Assembly: GCF_000422545.1 (NCBI RefSeq) | Contig: NZ_AULZ01000002.1 | Location: 186,001-250,000, forward strand | Reading direction: 5' to 3' | Source: Desulfocurvibacter africanus subsp. africanus DSM 2603 | GTDB lineage: Bacteria; Desulfobacterota; Desulfovibrionia; Desulfovibrionales; Desulfovibrionaceae | Length of the DNA: 64,000 nt | Shown: positions 7,950 through 17,402 of the stretch, piece after piece | Layout: each line of letters begins with the position of its first letter | Position numbering within the stretch: the stretch's first letter is position 1 | Program-made: the position numbers and the translations under genes | The notes under the pieces: generated by a model | Databases searched by the model: none | The model's input: only the letters and a program-made list of their open reading frames with translations | What the model was told of the DNA's origin: nothing

Positions 7950-9965
7950 CTATCGCTGCAAGGCTTCCTCTATCGCATCGATCGCGGTCTCGGCAAAGAC
8001 GACCCGCACCGCCTGCCTGACATCCTCATCCAAAACCCGCCATTCGATTTCGTTGGGCTTGGGCAGAACCACGGTCACGACTCCGGCGCGCTGGGCGGCC
8101 AGGAGCTTCTCGCGCAGTCCGCCCACGGGAAGGAGCCGTCCGCTCAGGGTCATCTCGCCGGTCATGGCCACGTCGCTGCGCGCGGGCCGGTCCAACAGTA
8201 GCGAGACGAGCGCCACGGCGATGGTCACACCCGCCGAGGGGCCGTCCTTGGGGATGGCCCCGGCCGGGATGTGCACGTGGATGTCGCACTCCTTGAAAAA
8301 GTTCGGAGCGATGCCGAGTTCGCCGGCGCGGCTGCGGATATAGCTGAGGGCCGTCTGGGCCGACTCCTTGAGTACCTCGCCCAGGGAGCCTGTGAGCATG
8401 AGTCCGCCGCCGCCGGCCATGCGCGCGGTCTCGATGAACAGAATCTGGCCCCCGTACTCCGAGTAGACCAGACCCGTGGCCACGCCCACTGCGTCGGCCC
8501 TGGCCGCTGCCTCGGGCCTGAAACGCGGGGGGCCAAGCAGGGCGGTGACCTCGGCTGCGTCGAGACTGGACGGCAGGCGGAGCTTCCCGGCAAGCACTTG
8601 GCGGTCGACCTTTCGGCACAGGGAGCCGATCTCGCGGTCCAGGTTGCGCAGGCCGGCCTCGCGCGTGTAGCCGTCGATTACCGTGTCCAGGGCCGCGTCC
8701 GTGAAGCTCAGGTCCTTGGTTCTCAGCCCTGCGCCGTGCATCTGGCGCGGGGCTATATAGTCCCTGGCGATGCGCCGTTTCTCCAGTGGCGTGTAGCTCT
8801 GGAAGGGTATGGCCTCCATGCGGTCGTACAGGGGGCGCGGCAGCTCCTCGACGACATTGGCCGTGGTGATGAACATGACCCCGGACAGGTCGAAGGGCAT
8901 GTCCAGGTAGTAGTCCAGAAATCGCCGGTTCTGTTCCGGGTCCAGGACTTCCAGGAGCACCGAAGCCGGATCACCGCGGAAATCCTTGCCTATCTTGTCC
9001 ACCTCGTCGAGCATGAACACTGGGTTGTTCACCTCGGCCCGCTTGAGCTCGGCCAGGATGCGGCCGGGCATGGCTCCGACATAGGTGCGCCTGTGGCCGC
9101 GCAGTTCGGCTTCGTCGCGCAGACCTGCCATGGACAGGCGAATGAACTTGCGGCCCAGGGCAGCGGCCACGCCCCGGCCGATGGACGTCTTGCCCGTGCC
9201 CGGAGGGCCCGAGAAGCACAGGATCGGCCCGCGCGCCACTCGGCTCTTGGCCTTGGCGTCGAGAATGTCGCGGCTCACGGAACGGAGCACGTCGAGATTG
9301 AGAGGCTTGGGCAGGTAGTGGGCCGCGCCTTTCTTCAGGGCGTTCACGGCCGTGTCCACGGTGGCGAAACCCGTGACGAGGATGAGTTCGGTCTGCGGGC
9401 TGGCCGCCTTGAGACGCTCCAGGAGTTCCAGGCCGTCCATCTGGTTCATCTTGAGGTCGGTGATGACCAGGTCGCATTCGGTCCGGGCCAGGACTTCCAT
9501 AGCCTGCCGTCCGTTCTCCGCCGTCAGGACTTCGTAGCCGTCCTTGCCGAGTACGTAAGCCATGTTGTCCAGGGCTATGCGCTCGTCGTCGACCACGAGC
9601 ACCCGCCTGGGTCTGCTGCTGACCATGATGCTGGCGGCCAAGTGTTCCAGGACCCGTTCCTTGACCCTGGACAGGCCGAAGTGATCCTCATTGAGGACCC
9701 GCTCGGCCCTGGACAAATCCAGGTTGTCCGGGGTGGCCGCATTCCACGGCAGAGCGAGCACGAACTGGACCCAGTTATAGCCGACGCTGTACTCGGCCAC
9801 GCTTGGATCGGTCTTGTCCAGCCGTTCGAGTTCCTTGGTCACGGCTTGGCGGGCATGCTCCGGAAGGCGCGCCTCGGCTATGGCCTTCCTGAGTTCCGCC
9901 AGCGGCTCAGGCTTTTCCTCGACCGGTCTCTGCGCCGTCTCCTCCATGCGCCTGAAGAAGGGCAT
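7950..9965 (-). CDS. Lon-type protease with an embedded response-regulator receiver domain
   Basis: The 671-residue product combines three parts. Residues about 20-113 match the helical stretch that precedes the ATPase in Lon (EYSVGYNWV...LPW, then DHFGLSRVKERVLEHLAA). A complete receiver follows at about 121-232, with acidic pair D126/D127, phospho-acceptor D170 (VITDLKMNQMDG), T198 and K220 (YLPKP). The Lon AAA+ domain resumes with Walker A GPPGTGKTS (253-261) and FMLDEVDK, and the S16 protease domain has catalytic S577 (KDGPSAG) and K620 (LREKLL). The usual Lon N-terminal substrate-binding domain is missing. The receiver thus sits exactly at the junction that couples the N-terminal helices to the ATPase. 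The start at 9965 has AGAGAGG upstream; a longer frame to 10067 looks non-coding. Phosphorylation-controlled proteolysis is an inference. Confidence 0.93.
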   Translation of the reverse strand: MPFFRRMEETAQRPVEEKPEPLAELRKAIAEARLPEHARQAVTKELERLDKTDPSVAEYSVGYNWVQFVLALPWNAATPDNLDLSRAERVLNEDHFGLSRVKERVLEHLAASIMVSSRPRRVLVVDDERIALDNMAYVLGKDGYEVLTAENGRQAMEVLARTECDLVITDLKMNQMDGLELLERLKAASPQTELILVTGFATVDTAVNALKKGAAHYLPKPLNLDVLRSVSRDILDAKAKSRVARGPILCFSGPPGTGKTSIGRGVAAALGRKFIRLSMAGLRDEAELRGHRRTYVGAMPGRILAELKRAEVNNPVFMLDEVDKIGKDFRGDPASVLLEVLDPEQNRRFLDYYLDMPFDLSGVMFITTANVVEELPRPLYDRMEAIPFQSYTPLEKRRIARDYIAPRQMHGAGLRTKDLSFTDAALDTVIDGYTREAGLRNLDREIGSLCRKVDRQVLAGKLRLPSSLDAAEVTALLGPPRFRPEAAARADAVGVATGLVYSEYGGQILFIETARMAGGGGLMLTGSLGEVLKESAQTALSYIRSRAGELGIAPNFFKECDIHVHIPAGAIPKDGPSAGVTIAVALVSLLLDRPARSDVAMTGEMTLSGRLLPVGGLREKLLAAQRAGVVTVVLPKPNEIEWRVLDEDVRQAVRVVFAETAIDAIEEALQR

Positions 9966-10033
9966 GTCCGACCTCTCTTTGGGTTGGCGATTCTGCTCCA
10001 CCGCTACAAGTTCGATCCTTTGATGTCCATGCG

Positions 10034-10067
10034 TTGCATTCTGCAATCCAGGTGTTGCGCATTGCAA
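10034..10067. promoter_or_regulatory. Paired dyads, candidate activator-binding sites
   Basis: Two copies of TTGC-N5-GCAA lie at 10034-10046 and 10055-10067, exactly 21 bases apart, which is two helical turns. They sit in the divergent gap between the Lon-like gene and the sigma54-like promoter at 10201, about 175 bases upstream of the expected transcription start. This is the geometry of enhancer sites for NtrC-type dimers. The neighbouring regulator at 6583-7947 is the obvious candidate binder. Confidence 0.55.
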
Positions 10068-10200
10068 CGTAGGCCAAAGGCCCTTGTTTTAGCCAACTTT
10101 CCGTAGCGCATACTGCCAGACGTTCGCTTCTGCAACACTCTCGCCGGACAGCCCGCCATCAATTAAAATTATCATGATATATATTAAGTAATTACATGTT

Positions 10201-10216
10201 TGGCGCGCTTCTTGGT
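10201..10216 (+). promoter_or_regulatory. Sigma54-type promoter
   Basis: TGGCGCGCTTCTTGGT matches the consensus TGGCAC-N5-TTGCW, with GG and the -12 G at the correct ten-base spacing. The -12 C is replaced by G. Transcription would begin near 10227, giving a 20-base leader to the ATG at 10247. A regulator of the matching class is encoded next door. Confidence 0.6.
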
Positions 10217-10246
10217 TTTAGGCCAATCATGAAGAAGAGGGCGACC

Positions 10247-10756
10247 ATGCAGAATGTGATGGAAGACTGGGCCGCAGCCGTAGCCTTCGCCGAGCAGGGG
10301 GACTTCACCTCGGCCCTGCTTTTGGCCGAGGGAGTTCAGGAACTTGCCGAGCGCGGTTCCAAGAAGTTCATCGTCATCTCGCCCAATCTCGTTCTTCCCG
10401 AAGGCGTCGCTCGCCATGTGATCGACCTCGCCGAGCGCCTGGGCAGGGATGTTTTCCTGGCCACCTGCTTGCGTGGGCTGAGCGGCTCGCAGGGCAGGGC
10501 TCCCAGCCGGGCGCGCCTGAAGCGGGAAATCGCTGATTCGGCCGCATTCTACAGTGGATTCAAGAGCGCATTGGCCGCCAAGCGGCTGCAGTGCGCCAGA
10601 TTGGCCAGCCTGGAAGGCGCCAAGCACATCATGGACATGCTGTCCATGGGCATGCGCGGCATCGAGTTCGCCATCGTGCATGGCGACAAGAAGATTTTCC
10701 TCGGCCAACGGACCGCCTTGACGGTCTTCTGCATCGAAGACCCCAAGGCTGGCTGA
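10247..10756 (+). CDS. Protein of unknown function in the sigma54-controlled module
   Basis: I do not recognise a family for this 169-residue soluble protein. It opens with MQNVMEDWAAAVAFAEQGDF, then a segment that could be an alpha/beta fold (KKFIVISPNLVLPEG), and ends with a stretch resembling a small beta domain (MRGIEFAIVHGDKKIFLG). The motif AAVAFAE-x-GD near its start recurs at the start of the next gene, which is otherwise unrelated. The start at 10247 is preferred because AGAGGG lies six bases upstream and because the putative promoter would place transcription start near 10227. Longer starts at 10229 or 10196 would be leaderless or inside the promoter. Confidence 0.7.
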   Translation: MQNVMEDWAAAVAFAEQGDFTSALLLAEGVQELAERGSKKFIVISPNLVLPEGVARHVIDLAERLGRDVFLATCLRGLSGSQGRAPSRARLKREIADSAAFYSGFKSALAAKRLQCARLASLEGAKHIMDMLSMGMRGIEFAIVHGDKKIFLGQRTALTVFCIEDPKAG

Positions 10757-10839
10757 GACATCGCAGCATCATGTTGCCCAACCTCGCGCTTCGGGGATGG
10801 GAACAGGACGATACCAACACGAAACTGAAGGAGAGGACC

Positions 10840-11286
10840 ATGAGTTCCGATTCGAACAAACTTGAAACTATCCCGGCCGCCGTGGCCTTCGCCGAGCGCG
10901 GCGACAGCAAGACCGCTATGGAGCTGATGGCCGGCGCCGCCGACCAGGGAACCCGTCCACCGACGCAGCAGCGCAAGGGCAACTCGCAACGCAGAGCCGC
11001 TGCCAAGCGCGCGACCCTCTTCGGCGCCATGAGCCTCGGCTTGTATGGTGTGCTCTTCGCCTACTCCGACACGATCATGCACTACTTCACCATGGGCGGC
11101 GTCCATGCGGTCCTGCCCATCGCCACGGTTTTTCTCTTCTCCTACGTGCACGGCACCTTCGCCGGCGAATTGTGGACATCCTTGGGCATCACGGCTTCCA
11201 AGAAGATCGGCAAGCCCGCGGCCAAGCAGGACGAAGTGCGCAAGCCGGCCCGCGACACGCGCCCGCGTGCGACCTTGAACGCCTAA
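10840..11286 (+). CDS. Small membrane protein of unknown function
   Basis: This 148-residue product begins with a hydrophilic region of about 60 residues containing PAAVAFAERGDSKTAMEL, which shares AAVAFAE-x-GD with the preceding protein. Two hydrophobic helices follow, at about residues 64-82 and 90-108, and the tail is basic. GGAGAGG lies just upstream of the ATG. It sits between the unknown soluble protein and the TauE-like exporter, suggesting a subunit or regulator of that membrane system. No catalytic motif is visible. Confidence 0.72.
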   Translation: MSSDSNKLETIPAAVAFAERGDSKTAMELMAGAADQGTRPPTQQRKGNSQRRAAAKRATLFGAMSLGLYGVLFAYSDTIMHYFTMGGVHAVLPIATVFLFSYVHGTFAGELWTSLGITASKKIGKPAAKQDEVRKPARDTRPRATLNA

Positions 11287-11300
11287 TGGAATCATCGTCC

Positions 11301-11316
11301 CGGCACGGGGCGTGCG
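11301..11316 (+). promoter_or_regulatory. Second sigma54-like promoter, before the exporter gene
   Basis: CGGCACGGGGCGTGCG keeps GGCAC, the ten-base spacing and the -12 GC of the sigma54 consensus. It lies 47 bases ahead of the exporter start. GC-rich DNA gives chance matches, so this is less secure than the site at 10201. Confidence 0.4.
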
Positions 11317-11362
11317 TAGTCAGCTAGTATAAAGAGAATACTAAGAGCAGGAGACAATACCA

Positions 11363-12439
11363 ATGCATGGCGCAGTACCCGGTGAGGTCGTTCAGTTCAT
11401 CGATCTCAACCTCTTGACCTTCACCTTCCTTTTCTTCGTCGGCCTGGTCGGCGGCTTGGTCAGCGGCTTTATCGGTTCGGGCGGAGCCTTCGTGCTCACC
11501 CCCGGCATGATGAGCCTCGGCGTGCCCGGCACCGTGGCCGTGGCCAGCAACATGTGTCACAAGTTCCCCAAGGCTCTGGTGGGCGCCATTAAGCGCTTCC
11601 GCTACAACCAGGTGGACGTGAAGCTCGGCGTTATCCTCGGCGCTTCGGCCGAAGTCGGCGTGCAGATCGGCATCGGCTTCCAGAAATACATCCTGGACAC
11701 CTTTGGCCCGGCCGGCTCCGACTTGTATGTGAGCCTGATGTTCGTGGCCGTGCTCGTCATCGTCGGCGGCATCGTCTTCCGCGACGCCATGAACATCAGG
11801 CGCTCTGGCGGCGAGGAGAAGGCCACCAGCCTGTCCAAGAAGATCCAGAGCATCGAGCTGTGGCCCATGATCACCTTCAAGCGCTCGGGCATCCGCGTAT
11901 CCCTGTGGTTCACCGTGCCGCTGGGCTTGGCAACCGGCCTGCTCGCCGCGACCATCGCCGTGGGCGGCTTCGTCGGAGTGCCCGGCATGATCTACCTCCT
12001 GGGCGTGGCCAGCATCATGGCCTCCGGCACCGAACTGGTCATCGCCTTCGTCATGGGTCTGGGCGGCAGCGCCATCTGGGCCTACTACGGTCTGGTGGAC
12101 ATCCGCCTCACGCTCATCATCCTGTCCGGTTCGCTGCTCGGCGTGCAGCTCGGCGCTATCGGCACGACCTACGTCAAGGAGTACATGATCAAGGTGGTCA
12201 TGGCCACGATCATGCTCATCGTGGCCGTAAGCCGCGGCCTGGCCATTCCCAAGTACCTGACCAAGCTCGGCGTGATGTCCCTGGGCGACACCACCGTGAG
12301 CATCCTCACCACCATAAGCTTCGGCATCATGCTCCTGGCCCTCGTCATCGGCGCGGGGATAATTCTCAAGTCCATCTTCACGGGTTTGCGCCAGGAACGC
12401 GCCCAGGCGGACGCGGCTGCAACCGGACAGGAAGCCTGA
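11363..12439 (+). CDS. TauE/SafE-family sulfite exporter-like permease
   Basis: This 358-residue integral membrane protein has about eight hydrophobic segments in two pseudo-symmetrical halves. Glycine-rich motifs at GLVSGFIGSGGAFVLTP and GLLAATIAVGGFVGVPGMI are the paired signatures of the TauE/SafE family, which exports sulfite or sulfoacetate-type anions. NMCHKFPKALVG is a further conserved-looking stretch. AGGAGA precedes the ATG by nine bases. In a sulfate reducer, a sulfur oxyanion substrate is plausible but not shown. It is flanked by a small membrane protein and a universal stress protein. Confidence 0.88.
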   Translation: MHGAVPGEVVQFIDLNLLTFTFLFFVGLVGGLVSGFIGSGGAFVLTPGMMSLGVPGTVAVASNMCHKFPKALVGAIKRFRYNQVDVKLGVILGASAEVGVQIGIGFQKYILDTFGPAGSDLYVSLMFVAVLVIVGGIVFRDAMNIRRSGGEEKATSLSKKIQSIELWPMITFKRSGIRVSLWFTVPLGLATGLLAATIAVGGFVGVPGMIYLLGVASIMASGTELVIAFVMGLGGSAIWAYYGLVDIRLTLIILSGSLLGVQLGAIGTTYVKEYMIKVVMATIMLIVAVSRGLAIPKYLTKLGVMSLGDTTVSILTTISFGIMLLALVIGAGIILKSIFTGLRQERAQADAAATGQEA

Positions 12440-12489
12440 TCGGCCACCAGCATTAGAGCAGGGATCAAGGCAAGGAGTAGGGCAAACCC

Positions 12490-13338
12490 ATGATCAAGCG
12501 CATCCTTATTGCCGTCGACGGCTCCGAGACCGCCTACCACGCACTGGAGCAGGCCTTGGCTCTGGCCAAGGCCGAGCAGGCCGAAGTGCTCGTCGTCTCA
12601 GTGGTCCCGGCCTATCAGGGCGACCTGCGCCTCATGGGCAGCACAGAGGCCCTGAAGGGCATGCGCGAGCCGTTTGCCAAGGCGTTCGACAAAGCCATGC
12701 GGGCGGCCAAAGCCGCTGGAGTGCCATGCACCGGCAAGCTGCTGGAGGGTGAGCCTTACGAGGCCATTCTATCCCTTGCCGAGGCCGAGCAGGTCGATCT
12801 CGTGGCCATCGGCAAATGCGGGACCGGCTTCCACCATCTCCTGCCCATGGGCACGGTGGCCTCCAGGATTATCGGCTTGTCGACCTGCGACGTGCTCATT
12901 GTCCCGGATAGCGTGCAGCTCGACACAAAGCGCATTCTCCTTCCCTTCGACGGCTCGGCGCATGCGCGCAAAGCCTCGGACAAGGCCATGGAGATCGCGG
13001 CGCGCTATGGCTCGGAACTGGCCGTCCTCACGGCCGTCGATCTCCCCCTGGAGGGTTTCGCTCTGGATTCGAGCCTCATGGAGCGTTTCACGGCGGAGTC
13101 TCGCGGCCTGCAGGCGGAAGTGCTCCGCATGGCCGGTGGGCGCGGCGTGCGCCAGACCCGCGCACTCGTACGCGAAGGTCATCCACGAGCCGAGATCGTC
13201 GCGGCAGTCCGTGAGGAGCAGCCTGGTCTGATCATCATGGGCTCGCATGGTCGAAGCGGCCTCAAGGCCCTGCTCCTGGGCAGCGTGGCCCAGGCGGTCA
13301 TCGCCTCGGGAGTCAGCCCGGTGTTGATAGCCAAGTAG
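12490..13338 (+). CDS. Tandem universal stress protein (UspA-like)
   Basis: This 282-residue protein has two Usp domains. The first begins KRILIAVDGSETA and has the nucleotide-binding motif G-2x-G-9x-GT (IGKCGTGFHHLLPMGT). The second begins KRILLPFDGSAHA and has G-2x-G-9x-GS (GSHGRSGLKALLLGS). Both keep the ATP-binding pattern. It is the last gene of the stress module and is followed by a strong terminator. The partner process is unknown. Confidence 0.93.
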   Translation: MIKRILIAVDGSETAYHALEQALALAKAEQAEVLVVSVVPAYQGDLRLMGSTEALKGMREPFAKAFDKAMRAAKAAGVPCTGKLLEGEPYEAILSLAEAEQVDLVAIGKCGTGFHHLLPMGTVASRIIGLSTCDVLIVPDSVQLDTKRILLPFDGSAHARKASDKAMEIAARYGSELAVLTAVDLPLEGFALDSSLMERFTAESRGLQAEVLRMAGGRGVRQTRALVREGHPRAEIVAAVREEQPGLIIMGSHGRSGLKALLLGSVAQAVIASGVSPVLIAK

Positions 13339-13356
13339 CTTACAGGTTCGCAACGC

Positions 13357-13391
13357 AAAGGCCCACTCTGGTTTTTCCGGGGTGGGCCTTT
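13357..13391. terminator. Bidirectional terminator between the usp gene and tex
   Basis: AAAGGCCCAC pairs with GTGGGCCTTT around a 15-base loop. The A- and T-rich arm ends allow function on both strands, suiting the convergent genes on either side. Confidence 0.75.
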
Positions 13392-13432
13392 GTATTTGAA
13401 TGCTTGATGACCAAGCTAGTCTTGGATTTTTC

Positions 13433-15565
<2,133 letters not shown>

Positions 15566-15727
15566 GATCCCCCCGTGCCGTTGATCCGTGCTCTGGAGCA
15601 GCCGATCGGCTGCCCGCGCCGAGGACGCAGCCGCCCGTCCACCGGAACGGCAGGCGGCACAGTAGGGTCCTTGGCCCTGAAGCGCAAGTGCTTGCGATAC
15701 GAGAAGGGATTCAGGATTCCGTGCGGA

Positions 15728-16228
15728 TTAGCCCTGGCCGTTGGCCCGCCCACCAGCGCCGTTTTCATGGCTGTTCACCGCGCCGCCTCGATGGGCCAGC
15801 AGCCAGTAGCTTATCCCCAGGCTGATGATGATTCCCCCCAAGGCGGCCACGTGCTGCCACTCGGTCTCTTTGAAGTCGAGCACGATGACCTTGCGCGCGG
15901 CGGCCATGAGCGCCGTGGCCAGCACCAGCCGGATGTGTATGACATCCTGCTGCAGATACATGACAATGTTGGCGAAGATCTCGATGGCGATGAGCACGGC
16001 CATGAACGCACCGAAGGTAGCTAGGATGTCGTTGATCTGCAGGAGCATGAAGGGCGGCTCCAGCAGACGCTGATAGAGTACCCAGATCACGTCGAGAATG
16101 CCCCAGAGGATGACCAGGGTCATGAGCACGGCGAGCATGCGCACCGATAAGCGCAGGATGCGCTGAAGAAAGCAGATGAAGGGATCGTTTGAGCCCTGGA
16201 TGTGGCACTCGTCGAAGTTATGGTCCAT
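15728..16228 (-). CDS. PsiE-like inner membrane protein
   Basis: This 166-residue protein has four hydrophobic segments. The stretch INDILATFGAFMAVLIAIEI and the charged region DVIHIRLVLATALMAAARKVIVLD match the phosphate-starvation-inducible PsiE family, whose biochemical role is not established. The start at 16228 (MDHNFDECHIQG) is preferred over an upstream one at 16309 because AGGCAGG precedes it and the extension does not look coding. The C-terminus is Gly/Asn-rich. Confidence 0.8.
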   Translation of the reverse strand: MDHNFDECHIQGSNDPFICFLQRILRLSVRMLAVLMTLVILWGILDVIWVLYQRLLEPPFMLLQINDILATFGAFMAVLIAIEIFANIVMYLQQDVIHIRLVLATALMAAARKVIVLDFKETEWQHVAALGGIIISLGISYWLLAHRGGAVNSHENGAGGRANGQG

Positions 16229-16356
16229 GGCCTGCCTCGTGAAGTGCGGGTGGGAGGCGGCGTGTAGCGGCCGCGCTGTCCAACCTAACACAAACCTGCT
16301 GCCAGGCAACGTACAAACGGCACGTCCACGAGGTCTTTGACTGGCTTTGGAGCGGC

Positions 16357-17295
16357 ATGTATGCAGGCGCGATGCAATCGACCGTGGCCATGGCCCGCCT
16401 GGGGGCCTACGAAGAATCGGCGCTCCTGCGCGAGGCCGGCCTGCTCCTGGAGGCCATTGGCTTTCGGCCTGCTCCCGGCAGTTTAGTGCTGCTCAAACCC
16501 AATCTCGTTTCCGGAACCAATGCGGGTCTAAGCACGACGCATCCGCTGGTGGTGCGAGTCGCTTGTCGTTTGGTCTTGGATTATGGCGCTCGCGTGGTGG
16601 TGGCTGATTCGCCGGCCTTCGGATCGGCCGAGAGCGTGGCGGGTCAGAGTGGGCTTGTCGAGGCCCTGCGCGGTTTGCCCGTTAAGCTGACCACCTTGTG
16701 CAACCCGCGCAGGCTGCCCTTGCGCTTGGGCGGCAGTCTGGGACTGGCGTCTCTGGCTCTGGAGGCGGACGCCATCCTCAACCTGCCCAAGTTCAAGGCC
16801 CACAACCAGATGCGCGTCTCGGCGGCGGTAAAGAATCTCTTCGGTTGTGTGGTAGGCTGCCGCAAGGCCATTGCCCACGCCCGCTGGGGCGATCACGGCA
16901 ACCGTTTCGAGAGCGCGCTCATGGACGTGGCGCAGGCCCTGCTGCCCAAGACCGTGCATCTGCTGGACGGTATCACGGCCATGCACGTGCGCGGCCCCAT
17001 GAAGGGCGATCCGTATCCGCTGGGCATGCTTGCTGCCTCAGTTGACGGCGTGGCCCTGGACACAGCCATGTACGGGCTGCTGGGCCTGCGGCCAGAAGAC
17101 GTGCCCTTATGGGCCGAGGCCCTGCGGCGCGGCGCGCCGGGCGCGGAGCTCTCCAGCTTGGCTTATTCCCTGGCGCAGCCTGCGGACTTTGACTTCTCGG
17201 GCTTCGTCATCCCCGAGGTCCTCGACGTGCAGACCTTCCACCCGTACCGGCTTATTCGCGGCAGGCTCAGGAGTTTGTGCGCGCGGTTCCTCTGA
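16357..17295 (+). CDS. DUF362-domain protein
   Basis: This 312-residue protein has the DUF362 pattern: LVLLKPNLVSGTNAG near residue 47, STTHPLVV, VVVADSPAFGSAE, and the central NLPKFKAHNQMRVSAAVKNLFGCVVG. Members often accompany ferredoxin domains, but none is attached here. Only a few cysteines are present (GCVVGC). The family's function is uncertain. GGAG lies five bases ahead of the ATG at 16357. The gene stands alone, divergent from the PsiE-like gene. Confidence 0.85.
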   Translation: MYAGAMQSTVAMARLGAYEESALLREAGLLLEAIGFRPAPGSLVLLKPNLVSGTNAGLSTTHPLVVRVACRLVLDYGARVVVADSPAFGSAESVAGQSGLVEALRGLPVKLTTLCNPRRLPLRLGGSLGLASLALEADAILNLPKFKAHNQMRVSAAVKNLFGCVVGCRKAIAHARWGDHGNRFESALMDVAQALLPKTVHLLDGITAMHVRGPMKGDPYPLGMLAASVDGVALDTAMYGLLGLRPEDVPLWAEALRRGAPGAELSSLAYSLAQPADFDFSGFVIPEVLDVQTFHPYRLIRGRLRSLCARFL

Positions 17296-17343
17296 TCAAT
17301 ATGCCGACCATAATCTGAACAATAGGTCTCGACAAAACGCAAA

Positions 17344-17367
17344 AGCCCCGGCCTTGCGGCCGGGGCT
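17344..17367 (-). terminator. Terminator of the lactate operon
   Basis: AGCCCCGGCC pairs perfectly with GGCCGGGGCT around a four-base loop. On the minus strand it is followed by TTTTGCGTTTT, so it ends the operon finishing at 17403. It may also stop the convergent DUF362 transcript. A second short stem (GCCTCC/GGAGGC, 17379-17394) lies just before it. Confidence 0.85.
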
Positions 17368-17402
17368 CGGGTGTGAGTGCCTCCGTTAGGAGGCTGGGGG
17401 CG

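Noticed and set aside
9966-10067. Upstream start for the receiver-Lon gene
   Set aside because: The extension covers the paired dyads and has no protein-like character, whereas 9965 has AGAGAGG at proper spacing.
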